NCBI RefSeq assembly: GCF_901521055.1 | Contig: NZ_CABEGA010000084.1 | Location: 25,102-89,101, forward strand | Direction: 5' to 3' | From: Cellulomonas hominis | GTDB lineage: Bacteria; Actinomycetota; Actinomycetes; Actinomycetales; Cellulomonadaceae | Length of the DNA: 64,000 bases | Part shown: piece by piece, positions 51,153 through 59,956 of the stretch | Layout of the letters: each line of letters opens with the position of its first letter | Position numbering within the stretch: position 1 is the first letter of the stretch | Program-made: the position numbers and the translations under genes | Notes under the pieces: model-generated | Database searches by the model: none | What the model saw: the letters and a program-made list of their open reading frames with translations, nothing else | What the model was told of the DNA's origin: nothing

Positions 51153-51242
51153 GCGGGCTCCCGGTGCTCGGGGGGCTCCCGGCGGGGGACGCGTCGGGGA
51201 TGAGCCGGACCCTACGGCCGCCCGGGCCCGCCCGTCGAGTGG

Positions 51243-51280
51243 GTGAAATGTCCCGATTTGCGTGACATGTCCGTTTCGGG
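51243..51280 (+). promoter_or_regulatory. Direct repeat in the glycan divergent promoter
   Basis: GTGAAATGTCC (51243-51253) and GTGACATGTCC (51262-51272) are near-identical and 19 bases apart. CCCGA/TCGGG (51252-51256, 51276-51280) adds an inverted pair. The copies lie on one face of the helix roughly two turns apart, upstream of the start at 51313. Confidence 0.5.
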
Positions 51281-51312
51281 TGACCACGCTGGCGCTGTCG
51301 AAGGAGGCCGTC

Positions 51313-52410
51313 ATGACGGATCCGCTCCGGGTCGCGGTGATCGGCGCAGGGTACTGGGGCCCGAACCTGGCACGGAACTTCCGCGCGGCCCCCGGCTGGG
51401 ACCTCGTGGCGGTCTGCGACCTCGACGAGGGACGCGCCCGCCACGTCGCCGGGCCGCGCAGCACCGTCGACGTCCTGACCTCCACCGACGCGCTGCTCGC
51501 CCGGGACGACGTCGACGCGGTGGCCGTCGCCACGCCGGCCGCGACCCACGTCGGCCTGGTGCTGGCCGCGCTGGACGCCGGCAAGCACGTGCTGGTCGAG
51601 AAGCCCATCGCGCACGACGGCGCCGCCGCTCGCCGCATGGTCGCCCGGGCCGCCGAGGTCGACCGGGTGCTCATGGTCGACCACACGTTCTGCTACACCG
51701 CGCCGGTGCGCAAGATCCGGGAGCTGGTCGCCGACGGGTCGCTCGGGGACATCCAGTACGTCGACTCGGTGCGGATCAACCTGGGCATCGTGCAGCCGGA
51801 CGTCGACGTGTTCTGGGACCTGGCGCCGCACGACCTGTCGGTCCTCGACTTCGTGCTGCCCGGCGGGCTGCTGCCGACCGGGGTCGCGGCGCAGGGCGGG
51901 GACCCGCTGCACGTCGGGCACGCCTGCGTGGGGTACCTGACGCTGCCGCTGCCCGGCGGCGCGATCGCGCACGTGCACGTCAACTGGCTGAGCCCGACCA
52001 AGATCCGGCGGATGGTCGTCGGGGGCAGCCGGCGCACGCTGGTCTGGGACGACCTCGCGCCGCAGCAGCGGCTCACCGTCTACGACCGGGGCGTCGACCT
52101 CGGGCAGAGCCTGCCGGACCGCACCGAGGCGACGGTGTCGTACCGGATCGGCGACGCGTGGGCGCCGGCGCTGCAGGAGCGCGAGGCGCTGTCGGTGATG
52201 GTGGCCGAGCTGGGCGCCGCGATCCGCGAGCACCGGGCGCCGCAGACCGACGGGCACGCCGGGCTGCGCGTGCTGGACGTGCTGGAGTCGGCGTCGCTGA
52301 GCCTGGCCGACGGCGGCCGGACGGTGCCGGTGGTGCGGCAGCCGGTCGTCACGCAGCCGGTCGTCACGCAGCCGGCCGCGCTGCCCGTGGGCCCGGGGGT
52401 CGCGTCGTGA
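51313..52410 (+). CDS. Gfo/Idh/MocA family sugar oxidoreductase (WbpB/WlbA-like)
   Basis: A 365-residue NAD-dependent dehydrogenase. The Rossmann motif VAVIGAGYWGPNLARNF is at about 7-23; VEKPIAHD carries the conserved Lys, and DVFWDLAPHDLSVLDFVL the active-site Asp/His region. WlbA/WbpB oxidise C3 of UDP-N-acetylglucosaminuronate to allow amination. AAGGAGG precedes ATG 51313. A Val/Pro/Gln repeat (PVVTQ) is found near the tail. It starts the glycan operon and overlaps the next gene. Confidence 0.88.
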   Translation: MTDPLRVAVIGAGYWGPNLARNFRAAPGWDLVAVCDLDEGRARHVAGPRSTVDVLTSTDALLARDDVDAVAVATPAATHVGLVLAALDAGKHVLVEKPIAHDGAAARRMVARAAEVDRVLMVDHTFCYTAPVRKIRELVADGSLGDIQYVDSVRINLGIVQPDVDVFWDLAPHDLSVLDFVLPGGLLPTGVAAQGGDPLHVGHACVGYLTLPLPGGAIAHVHVNWLSPTKIRRMVVGGSRRTLVWDDLAPQQRLTVYDRGVDLGQSLPDRTEATVSYRIGDAWAPALQEREALSVMVAELGAAIREHRAPQTDGHAGLRVLDVLESASLSLADGGRTVPVVRQPVVTQPVVTQPAALPVGPGVAS

Positions 52411-53423
52411 CGGCGCTGGACGGCACCCGCGTCCTGGTCACCGGCGGCGCGGGGACGATCGGCTCGACGGTCGTCGACCAGGTGCTCGCGGCGGGTGCGG
52501 GGCACGTCGTCGTGCTGGACAACCTGGTGCGCGGGCGGCGGGACAACCTCGCGGCGGCGCTGGCCACCGGCCGGGTGGAGCTCGTCGAGGGGGACATCCG
52601 CGACCGGGACACGGTGCACGACCTGGTGCGCGGCCAGGACGTGGTGTTCCACCAGGCCGCGATCCGGATCACGCAGTGCGCCGAGGAGCCGCGCCTCGCG
52701 CTTGAGGTGCTGGTCGACGGGACGTTCACCGTGCTGGAGGCGGCCGCGGAGCACCGGGTCGGCAAGCTCGTCGCGGCGTCGAGCGCGTCGGTGTACGGGC
52801 TGGCCGAGGAGTTCCCGACCGGCGAGCGGCACCACCACCACAACAACGACACGTTCTACGGCGCCGCGAAGTCGTTCAACGAGGGCATGGCGCGCAGCTT
52901 CCGGGCGATGTCGGGGCTCGACTACGTGCTGCTGCGGTACTTCAACGTCTACGGGCCGCGGATGGATGTGCACGGGCTGTACACCGAGGTGCTGGTGCGC
53001 TGGATGGAGCGGATCGCCGACGGGCTGCCGCCGCTGGTGTTCGGGGACGGCCTGCAGACGATGGACTTCGTGTTCGCCGGCGACGTCGCGCGCGCGAACC
53101 TGCTGGCCGCCGGCTCGGACGTCGTCGAGGGCGTCTACAACGTGGCGAGCGGCACGGAGACCAGCCTGCTGGGTCTGGCCGAGGCGCTGCTGCGGGCCAT
53201 GGGGAGCGACCTGCCCGTCGAGCACGGACCGGAGCGCGCGGTCAACGGCGTGGCGCGCCGGCTCGCGGACACGTCCGCCGCGCGCCGCGACCTCGGGTTC
53301 GAGGCGCGGGTCGGGCTGGAGGACGGGCTGCGGGAGCTGGTGGCCTGGTGGCGGCCGCAGCGCGAGGCGGTCGCGGCCGGGCGTGCGGGCGCGGGGACCG
53401 GCGCGCGGGCGGTGGCGCGATGA
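52407..53423 (+). CDS. NAD-dependent epimerase/dehydratase (extended SDR)
   Basis: A 338-residue extended short-chain dehydrogenase. The cofactor motif VTGGAGTIGSTVVDQ is near 11-25 and the catalytic Ser with YGAAK (Tyr, Lys) near 150. Such enzymes epimerise or dehydrate nucleotide sugars; a C4 epimerase or 4,6-dehydratase role is likely but not decided. A HHHHNN run precedes the catalytic Tyr. The GTG start and the stop both overlap neighbours by 4 bases. Confidence 0.88.
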   Translation: MTALDGTRVLVTGGAGTIGSTVVDQVLAAGAGHVVVLDNLVRGRRDNLAAALATGRVELVEGDIRDRDTVHDLVRGQDVVFHQAAIRITQCAEEPRLALEVLVDGTFTVLEAAAEHRVGKLVAASSASVYGLAEEFPTGERHHHHNNDTFYGAAKSFNEGMARSFRAMSGLDYVLLRYFNVYGPRMDVHGLYTEVLVRWMERIADGLPPLVFGDGLQTMDFVFAGDVARANLLAAGSDVVEGVYNVASGTETSLLGLAEALLRAMGSDLPVEHGPERAVNGVARRLADTSAARRDLGFEARVGLEDGLRELVAWWRPQREAVAAGRAGAGTGARAVAR

Positions 53424-54556
53424 GCCGCATCCACGTCATGCAGCCGTGGCTCGGCGCGGAGGAGGTCGCCGCGGTCACGGAGGTGCTGGAGTCCGGGTGG
53501 GTCGCCCAGGGCCCGCGGGTGGCGGCGTTCGAGGACGCGTTCGCCCGCGCGCAGGGCGCCGAGCACGCGGTCGCCGTGTCCTCGTGCACGGCGGCGCTGC
53601 ACCTCGCGCTCGTGGTGGCGGGGGTCGGGCCGGGCGACGACGTGGTGGTGCCGTCGTTCTCGTTCATCGCGACGACCAACGCCGTGGTCTACGTGGGCGC
53701 GCGGCCGGTGTTCGCGGACGTGGACGCCGCGACCGGCAACCTCACGGCCGCGACGGTCGAGGCCGTGCTCACCGACCGCACGCGCGCGGTGATCGCGGTC
53801 GACCAGGGCGGCGTGCCGGTGGACCTGGACGCGATCCGCGCGGTGACGGACCCACGCGGGGTGGTCGTGGTCGAGGACGCCGCGTGCGCCGCGGGCTCGA
53901 CCTACCGGGGCCGGCCGGTGGGGGAGCGCGCCGAGATCGCGACTTGGTCGTTCCACCCCCGCAAGATCCTCACGACCGGTGAGGGCGGGATGGTCACGAC
54001 GTCGCGGTCCGACTGGGCGGCCCGCGCGCGCCGGCTGCGCGAGCACGCGATGAGCGTGTCCGCCGCCGACCGGCACGCCAGCGTGCTGGCCCCGGCCGAG
54101 GAGTACGCCGAGGTGGGCTTCAACTACCGGATGACGGACCTGCAGGCGGCGGTGGGGCTGGTGCAGCTGGGCCGGCTGCCCGAGGCGGTGGACCGGCGCC
54201 GGTCGCTGGGTGCGGTGTACGCGAAGCAGCTCGCCGAGGTGCCGGGGCTCCGGCCCGTGGCGGACCCGCCCTGGGGCACGTCGAACTTCCAGTCCTACTG
54301 GGTCGAGGTGGCGCCCGGCTTCCCGATGGGACGCGACGCGCTGCTCGCCCACCTGGCCGCCGCGGACATCTCCGCCCGCCGGGGCATCATGGCCGCGCAC
54401 CGTCAGCCGGCGTACGGGTCCGGCGACCACGGACCCGCCGCGCTCCCCGTCACCGAGCGCCTCACGGACGGGACGCTGATCCTGCCGCTGTTCCACCGGA
54501 TGTCGGAGTCGGAGCAGGCCCGCGTGGTCGACGCCCTGCGATCGGCGGCCCGGTGA
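53420..54556 (+). CDS. DegT/DnrJ/EryC1 family aminotransferase
   Basis: A 378-residue PLP-dependent sugar aminotransferase. Motifs include GPRVAAFEDAFA, VSSCTAALHLAL, VVVPSFSFIATTNAV, VVVEDAACAAGS (Asp to the PLP ring) and SFHPRKILTTGEGGMV with the Schiff-base Lys near 187. With the SDR before it and the PglD-like acetyltransferase after it, it probably makes an acetamido sugar. It overlaps both neighbours by 4 bases. Confidence 0.92.
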   Translation: MSRIHVMQPWLGAEEVAAVTEVLESGWVAQGPRVAAFEDAFARAQGAEHAVAVSSCTAALHLALVVAGVGPGDDVVVPSFSFIATTNAVVYVGARPVFADVDAATGNLTAATVEAVLTDRTRAVIAVDQGGVPVDLDAIRAVTDPRGVVVVEDAACAAGSTYRGRPVGERAEIATWSFHPRKILTTGEGGMVTTSRSDWAARARRLREHAMSVSAADRHASVLAPAEEYAEVGFNYRMTDLQAAVGLVQLGRLPEAVDRRRSLGAVYAKQLAEVPGLRPVADPPWGTSNFQSYWVEVAPGFPMGRDALLAHLAAADISARRGIMAAHRQPAYGSGDHGPAALPVTERLTDGTLILPLFHRMSESEQARVVDALRSAAR

Positions 54557-55263
54557 GCGCCGCCGGTCGGCCGCTGGTGCTCGTCGGGGCGAGCGGCCTG
54601 GCCCGCGAGGTGGTCGCGGTGGCCCGGCAGCGCGGCGCCCTGGAGGTGGCGGGCGTGGTCGACGACGACCCGGAGCGGGCCGGGGAGGACCTGGACGGGG
54701 TGCCCGTGCTCGGCGCGCCGGACGTGCTGGCGCGGCGCACGGACGTCGACGTGCTGGTCTGCGTCGGGCACGGCTCCGCGCGCGCCGCGCTGGTCGGGCG
54801 ACTGGCCGCGCTCGGCGTCGGCGCGGACCGGTACGCGACGGTCGTGCACCCGTCGGCCGAGGTCCCCCGGGGGTGCACGGTGGGCGCCGGGTCGGTGCTG
54901 CTCGCGGGCGTCGTCCTGACCGCCGGGGTGCGGGTGGGGGCGCACGTGGTCCTGATGCCGCACGTGACGCTGACCCACGGCGACCGCGTCCAGGACTTCG
55001 CGACCCTGGCCGCCGGGGTGTCGCTCGGCGGCGGCGTGGTGGTCGGCGAGCGGGCGTACCTCGGGATGAACGCGGCGGTGCGGGAGCGCGTGCGGGTGGG
55101 GGCGGGGGCGACCCTCGGGATGGGCGCGGCGCTGCTGACCGACCTGCCTGACGGCGAGACGTGGGCGGGGGTCCCCGCGCGCCCGGTGCGCGGCGCGTCT
55201 GCCGGCGACGGGGCGGCGGGGCGCCGGACCGGGTCCCTCGGTGAGAGGCCGGTGGCGGTGTGA
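54553..55263 (+). CDS. PglD/NeuD-like sugar acetyltransferase
   Basis: A 236-residue acetyltransferase with an N-terminal Rossmann-like sugar-binding domain (LVLVGASGLAREVVAVARQRG) and a C-terminal left-handed beta-helix; HVTLTHGDRVQDFATLAAGVSLGG carries the catalytic His. Family members acetylate 4-amino groups (PglD) or sialic acid hydroxyls (NeuD). In this context N-acetylation of the previous enzyme's product is likely. The GTG start overlaps the aminotransferase stop. Confidence 0.88.
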   Translation: MSAAGRPLVLVGASGLAREVVAVARQRGALEVAGVVDDDPERAGEDLDGVPVLGAPDVLARRTDVDVLVCVGHGSARAALVGRLAALGVGADRYATVVHPSAEVPRGCTVGAGSVLLAGVVLTAGVRVGAHVVLMPHVTLTHGDRVQDFATLAAGVSLGGGVVVGERAYLGMNAAVRERVRVGAGATLGMGAALLTDLPDGETWAGVPARPVRGASAGDGAAGRRTGSLGERPVAV

Positions 55264-56363
55264 GGATCCCGCTGGTCGACCTGGCCGCGCAGCAGGCGGA
55301 GGTGGAGACGGAGGTGCGCGCGGGCCTCGACGAGGTGTTCGCGACGACGGCGTTCATCGGCGGGCCCGCGGTCGCGCGCTTCGAGCAGGCGTACGCCGCC
55401 GCGGCCGGGGTGCAGCACTGCGTGGGCGTCGCGAACGGCACCGACGCGCTGGAGCTGGCGCTGCGTGCGGTCGGCGTCGGACCCGGCGACGAGGTCGTGC
55501 TGCCCGCCAACACCTTCGTCGCCACGGCCGAGGCGGTGTCCCGGATCGGTGCGGTGCCCGTGCCGGTCGACGTCGACCCCCGGTACCTGCTCATGGACCC
55601 CGCCGCGGCGCGCGCGGCGGTCGGGCCCCGGACCGGGGCGGTCGTCCCCGTGCACCTGTTCGGGCAGGTGGCGCCGGTGGAGGAGCTGGCGAAGACCGCC
55701 GCCGACGCCGGGGTGCCGCTGGTCGAGGACGCGGCGCAGTCCCACGGCGCCCGGCGGCACGGCCGGCCGGCGGGGAGCGCCGGGCTCGCCGCGGCCACCA
55801 GCTTCTACCCCGGCAAGAACCTCGGTGCGGCCGGGGACGCGGGGGCGGTCACGACCGACGACGCGGACGTCGCGCGGACGGTGCGCGTGCTGGCCGCGCA
55901 CGGCAGCGCGCGCAAGTACGACCACGAGGTCGTCGGGATGAACTCACGGCTCGACACCGTCCAGGCCGTGGTGCTGGAGGCCAAGCTCCGCCGGCTGGAG
56001 GCGTGGAACGCGCGCCGGCGGGCCGCGGCCGCGACGTACACGGAGCTGCTGCGGGACGTCCCGGGCGTGCGGACCCCGGCCAGCGCCGACGGCAACGAGG
56101 ACGTCTGGCACCTGTACGTGGTGCAGGTCGACGACCGCGACCGGGTGCTGACCGCCCTGCACGCGGCGGGGATCGGCGCGGGCGTGCACTACCCGACGCC
56201 GGTGCACCTGACCGGCGCGTACCGGCACCTCGGGCTCGGGCCGGGGGCGTTCCCGGTCGCCGAGGCGGCCGCCCGCCGGATCCTGTCCCTGCCGCTGCAC
56301 CCGCACCTCACGCCGCAGCAGCAGCACCGGGTGGTCGACGCCCTGCGGCGCGCGGTCGCGTGA
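55260..56363 (+). CDS. DegT/DnrJ/EryC1 family aminotransferase (WbpE/WlbC-like)
   Basis: The second sugar aminotransferase of the locus, 367 residues. It opens IPLVDLAAQQAE and has GVANGTDALELALRA, LPANTFVATAEAV, LVEDAAQSHGAR and SFYPGKNLGAAGDAGAV with the PLP Lys near 185, a pattern closest to the 3-aminating WbpE/WlbC type. With the WbpB-like and WbpD-like genes it would complete a 2,3-diacetamido uronic acid route. The GTG start overlaps the preceding stop. Confidence 0.9.
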   Translation: MRIPLVDLAAQQAEVETEVRAGLDEVFATTAFIGGPAVARFEQAYAAAAGVQHCVGVANGTDALELALRAVGVGPGDEVVLPANTFVATAEAVSRIGAVPVPVDVDPRYLLMDPAAARAAVGPRTGAVVPVHLFGQVAPVEELAKTAADAGVPLVEDAAQSHGARRHGRPAGSAGLAAATSFYPGKNLGAAGDAGAVTTDDADVARTVRVLAAHGSARKYDHEVVGMNSRLDTVQAVVLEAKLRRLEAWNARRRAAAATYTELLRDVPGVRTPASADGNEDVWHLYVVQVDDRDRVLTALHAAGIGAGVHYPTPVHLTGAYRHLGLGPGAFPVAEAAARRILSLPLHPHLTPQQQHRVVDALRRAVA

Positions 56364-56379
56364 ACGGGCGGGAGCGGCG

Positions 56380-57609
56380 ATGAGGATCCTCGTGTACCCG
56401 GGCGTGATGGAGGTCGGCGGCAGCCAGATCAACGCCGTCGAGCTCGCGCACCAGGCGGCGCTGGACGGGCACGACGTGGTGCTGTTCGGGCCGGACGGCG
56501 ACCTGGTGGCGCTGGTCGGCGAGCTCGGCCTGGAGTACTTCCGCGCCCCGCAGGAGGGGCGGTGGCCGTCGCGCCGGAACATGGCGGCGCTCGAGCAGCT
56601 GGTGGCGGAGCGCCGGGTCGACCTGGTCCACGGGTACGAGTGGGGCCCGTCGCTGGACCTCGCCTTCGGGCCGCACCGCAGCCTCGGCACCCCCCTGGTC
56701 ACCACCGTGCTGTCGATGGACGTCCCGGACCACATCCCGCGCCACGAGCCGCTCGTCGTCGGCACCCGGCGGCTGCACGAGCAGCAGCGCGCGGTGCGGG
56801 ACCGGGTGCACCTGATCGAGCCGCCGATCGACACCGACCTGAACACCCCGGGCGCGGGCGGCGCCGACGCGCGGGCGGCGTTCGGCATCGCGCCGGACGA
56901 GCTGGTGGTCACAGTGGTTGGCCGGCTGTCGACGGACCTCGGCAAGGTCGGCGGCGTCCTGGAAGCCGTGGACGTGGTGGGACGCCTCGCGGCGGAGGTG
57001 CCGGTGCGGCTGCTCGTGGTCGGCACGGGCCCGGCGGCCGGCCGGGTCGAGGACCGCGCCGCCGCCGTGAACGCCGCGGCCGGCGCGCCCGTGGTGGTGG
57101 TGGCCGGGCAGCTGCTGGACCCGCGGCCCGCCTACGACGCCGCCGACGTGGTGCTCGGCATGGGCAGCTCGGTGCTCAAGGGCATGGCGTTCGGCAAGCC
57201 GGTGGTGGTCCAGGGCGACCGGGGGCACTGGGTGCCGCTGGAGCGCGCGACCCTGGACGGGTTCCTGCACGACGGCTGGATGTGCGAGGGCCCCGGCGAC
57301 GGGCGTGAGCTCGAGGACGCGCTGCGGCTGCTGCTCGCCGACGCGGGCGCGCGGGCGGACCGCGGGGCCCTGGGCCGCCGGGTCGTGCTCGACACGTACA
57401 GCCTCCGGGCGGCCGCGCGCCGGCAGGACGAGGTGTACGCGGACGCCGTCGCGCGCCGGCCCAGCCCCGAGGTGCGGCGCGACGCGCTGCTGCGGTGCGC
57501 GGTGGACGTGAGCAAGTTCAAGCTCGCGCTGGCCCGGCAGCGGCTCGCGGCGGCGCGGCCGGGACGGTCCGGGCGGGCCGCAGCGGCGCGCGGCGGGGGA
57601 CCGGCATGA
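56380..57609 (+). CDS. Glycosyltransferase (GT4-like)
   Basis: A 409-residue GT-B glycosyltransferase. The N-terminal domain opens MRILVYPGVMEVGGSQINAVELA, the acceptor-side Gly-rich loop of GT4. The C-terminal domain has TVVGRLSTDLGKVGGVLEA, LLVVGTGPA and VLGMGSSVLKGMAFGKPVVV; the GT4 EX7E motif is modified. ATG 56380 has GGAG upstream. It overlaps the flippase gene by 4 bases. Donor and acceptor are unknown. Confidence 0.85.
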   Translation: MRILVYPGVMEVGGSQINAVELAHQAALDGHDVVLFGPDGDLVALVGELGLEYFRAPQEGRWPSRRNMAALEQLVAERRVDLVHGYEWGPSLDLAFGPHRSLGTPLVTTVLSMDVPDHIPRHEPLVVGTRRLHEQQRAVRDRVHLIEPPIDTDLNTPGAGGADARAAFGIAPDELVVTVVGRLSTDLGKVGGVLEAVDVVGRLAAEVPVRLLVVGTGPAAGRVEDRAAAVNAAAGAPVVVVAGQLLDPRPAYDAADVVLGMGSSVLKGMAFGKPVVVQGDRGHWVPLERATLDGFLHDGWMCEGPGDGRELEDALRLLLADAGARADRGALGRRVVLDTYSLRAAARRQDEVYADAVARRPSPEVRRDALLRCAVDVSKFKLALARQRLAAARPGRSGRAAAARGGGPA

Positions 57610-58805
57610 CCGGCGCCCCGGGGCTGGGGCGGCAGGTCGGCCGCGGGCTGGCGTGGGGGAGCGCCGGCGGGCTCGTGCTGCGGTTCGGGAACGTGCTGGT
57701 CGGCATCGTGCTGGCGCGGCTGCTGGCCCCGGAGGACTTCGGCGTGTTCGCGCTGGCGCTGGCGGTCCAGGGGGTGCTGGTGACGGTGGTCGACCTGGGG
57801 CTGAGCGCGGACCTGGTGCGATCGAAGGACCCGCGGCGGCTGGAGCCGACGGTCGCGACCCTGAGCCTCGCGTCCGGGGTCCTGCTGGCCGGTGCGATGG
57901 CGCTCGGTGCCGAGCCCGTGGCGCGGGCGCTGGGCAGCGAGCAGGCGGCTCCGGTGATCGCGGTGCTCGCCGTGACGCTGGTGGTGTCCGCCGCGGGCGT
58001 CGTGCCGTACGCGCGGATGCAGCGGGACTTCCAGCAGCGCGAGATCTTCGCGACCGGCCTGGTCGACCTGGTGGTGGGCACGGTCGTCACCCTGGCGCTC
58101 GTGCTGGCGGGGTGGGGGCCGATGGCGCTGGCGGTGTCCCGTCTGGTGGCGCAGCCGTGCGCGACGGCGGACGCCGGCGCCGGGGCCGACGGCGGCCTGT
58201 CCCTGGCGGTGCGGCTGACGTGGGCGGGTGCGGTGCCCGTGGCGTGCCTGCTCGGGGTGCTGAGCGGCCAGGTGGTGGTGCTGCTCTACGGCGACCGGTG
58301 GCTCCCCGCCGCGGCGGCGCTGACGGCCCTGGCCGCGTTCGGCGCGGTGCGCGTGCTGTTCGACCTCATGGCCACGTACCTGATCGCCCGGGGGTCGACC
58401 CGGCCCGTGCTCGGCATCCAGGTGGTGTGGCTCGTGGTGCTGGTGCCGGCGCTGGTGCTCGGTGCCCGGTGGTGGGGCTCCGCCGGCGTCGGGTGGGCGC
58501 ACGTGGCCGTCGCGCTCGCCGTGGTGCTGCCGCTGTACCTCGTCGCTGTGCGGCGCAGCGGGGCGGACCTGCGCGGCCTGGCCGCGGCGACGTGGCTGCC
58601 GCTGGTCGCGGCGCCGCCGACCGTCGCGGCGGCGCTGCTGGTGTCCCGCCTGGTCGAGGGCCCGGTGCCCGGCCTGCTGCTCGGCGGGCTCGCGGGCGCG
58701 CTGGTGTACGCGGCGCTCGTCGGCCGGCCGCTGCTCCGTGACCTCCGGGCGTCACGGCGCGCCCGCGGGGCCGTGGGCGCACCCGACCCGGCGCCGGTGC
58801 CGTGA
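57606..58805 (+). CDS. Oligosaccharide flippase family protein, apparently internally shortened
   Basis: A 399-residue MOP-superfamily (Wzx-like) membrane protein. The N-terminal half is typical (GRGLAWGSAGGLVLRFGNVLVGIVLARLLAPEDFG; LVRSKDPRR; YARMQRDFQQREI), and so is the C-terminal half from VVLLYGDRWLPAAAAL. Between them the expected 80-100 residues with three helices are missing; a polar stretch VAQPCATADAGAGADGG stands there. The family is usually 480-500 residues long. The frame is open, so this is an in-frame loss; activity is doubtful. Confidence 0.82.
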   Translation: MTGAPGLGRQVGRGLAWGSAGGLVLRFGNVLVGIVLARLLAPEDFGVFALALAVQGVLVTVVDLGLSADLVRSKDPRRLEPTVATLSLASGVLLAGAMALGAEPVARALGSEQAAPVIAVLAVTLVVSAAGVVPYARMQRDFQQREIFATGLVDLVVGTVVTLALVLAGWGPMALAVSRLVAQPCATADAGAGADGGLSLAVRLTWAGAVPVACLLGVLSGQVVVLLYGDRWLPAAAALTALAAFGAVRVLFDLMATYLIARGSTRPVLGIQVVWLVVLVPALVLGARWWGSAGVGWAHVAVALAVVLPLYLVAVRRSGADLRGLAAATWLPLVAAPPTVAAALLVSRLVEGPVPGLLLGGLAGALVYAALVGRPLLRDLRASRRARGAVGAPDPAPVP

Positions 58806-59956
58806 CCACCGCGGGCGCCGGTGCGACGACCACCGCGGGCGCCGACGGGGCCGGGGTGCGGCGGACGGTCCGGGTGCGCCCGCGCCCGACGGCGACGCGG
58901 GGGACGACCGTGACGGTGGTCGTGCCCTGCTACAACTACGGGCGGTTCCTGCCGCAGGCCGTCGGCAGCGCGCTGCTGCAGGACGGCGTGCAGGTCGACG
59001 TGGTGGTCGTCGACGACGCCTCGACGGACGACTCGCTCGGCGTGGCCCACCGGCTCGCCGCGGCGGACCCGCGCGTGACCGTCCTGGCGCACCCCGCGAA
59101 CCGCGGCCCGGTCGCGACCTTCAACGACGGGCTGGCGCGGGCGTCGGGGGAGTTCCTGGTGCGGCTGGACGCCGACGACCTGCTGACCCCGGGGTCGCTC
59201 GCGCGCGCGGTCGCAGTGGCGCGGGCCTTCCCGTCCGTCGGGCTGGTCTACGGGCACCCGCTGCACTTCACCGCCTCGCCGCCGCCGGCGCGGACGCGCG
59301 TGACGCGGTGGACCGTGTGGCCGGGCCGGCAGTGGCTGCGGGACCGGTGCGTGGACGGCTACAACGTCATCACCTCGCCGGAGGTGCTCATGCGCAGGGC
59401 GGTCGTCGCGCGGGCCGGGGGGCAGCGCCCCCTCGCGCACGCGCACGACATGGAGATGTGGCTGCGGCTGGCCGCGTTCGCGGACGTCGCGCACGTCGGC
59501 GGGGCGGACCAGGCGTGGCACCGCGACCACCCCGCCAGCCTGTCCGCGCGGGAGGTGGACGACGCGACCGACTTCGGCGAGCGCGTGGCCGTGTTCGCCG
59601 AGCTGGCCGGGGGCGCCGCCGCGGACGTGCCCGGGATGGCGGAGATGCGCGCGGCCGCGCACCGGGCCCTGGTGCGGCAGGTGCTGCGCGCGTGCCGGTA
59701 CGAGGTCGACCGCGGCCGGCGCGACCCCGCGCGGGTCCGCGCGCTCATGGCCCGGGCGCTGGAGCTCGACCCGGGCCTGGGGAGCACCGCGGCGTGGGCG
59801 CGGCTCGACGCGGCGCTGGACGGGACGTCCGGGCCCGTGCAGCGGGTCACGGGCCTCGCGCGGGCGGCCCTCGTGCGCGCGGACGACGTGCGGCGGGTCC
59901 GGCGGTGGGAGCGCACCGGCACCTACACCCGCGGACGGGAGGGCATCCCCGCATGA
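58802..59956 (+). CDS. Family 2 glycosyltransferase
   Basis: A 384-residue GT-A enzyme. After about 35 low-complexity residues come VTVVVPCYNYGRFLPQAVGSALLQ and VVVVDDASTDDS, then the metal-binding DxD as RLDADDLLTPG near 122 and AHDMEMWLRLA (ED-like motif) near 220. Donor and acceptor are unknown. The GTG start overlaps the flippase stop and the next gene overlaps its end, so it is part of the operon. Confidence 0.9.
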   Translation: MTTAGAGATTTAGADGAGVRRTVRVRPRPTATRGTTVTVVVPCYNYGRFLPQAVGSALLQDGVQVDVVVVDDASTDDSLGVAHRLAAADPRVTVLAHPANRGPVATFNDGLARASGEFLVRLDADDLLTPGSLARAVAVARAFPSVGLVYGHPLHFTASPPPARTRVTRWTVWPGRQWLRDRCVDGYNVITSPEVLMRRAVVARAGGQRPLAHAHDMEMWLRLAAFADVAHVGGADQAWHRDHPASLSAREVDDATDFGERVAVFAELAGGAAADVPGMAEMRAAAHRALVRQVLRACRYEVDRGRRDPARVRALMARALELDPGLGSTAAWARLDAALDGTSGPVQRVTGLARAALVRADDVRRVRRWERTGTYTRGREGIPA

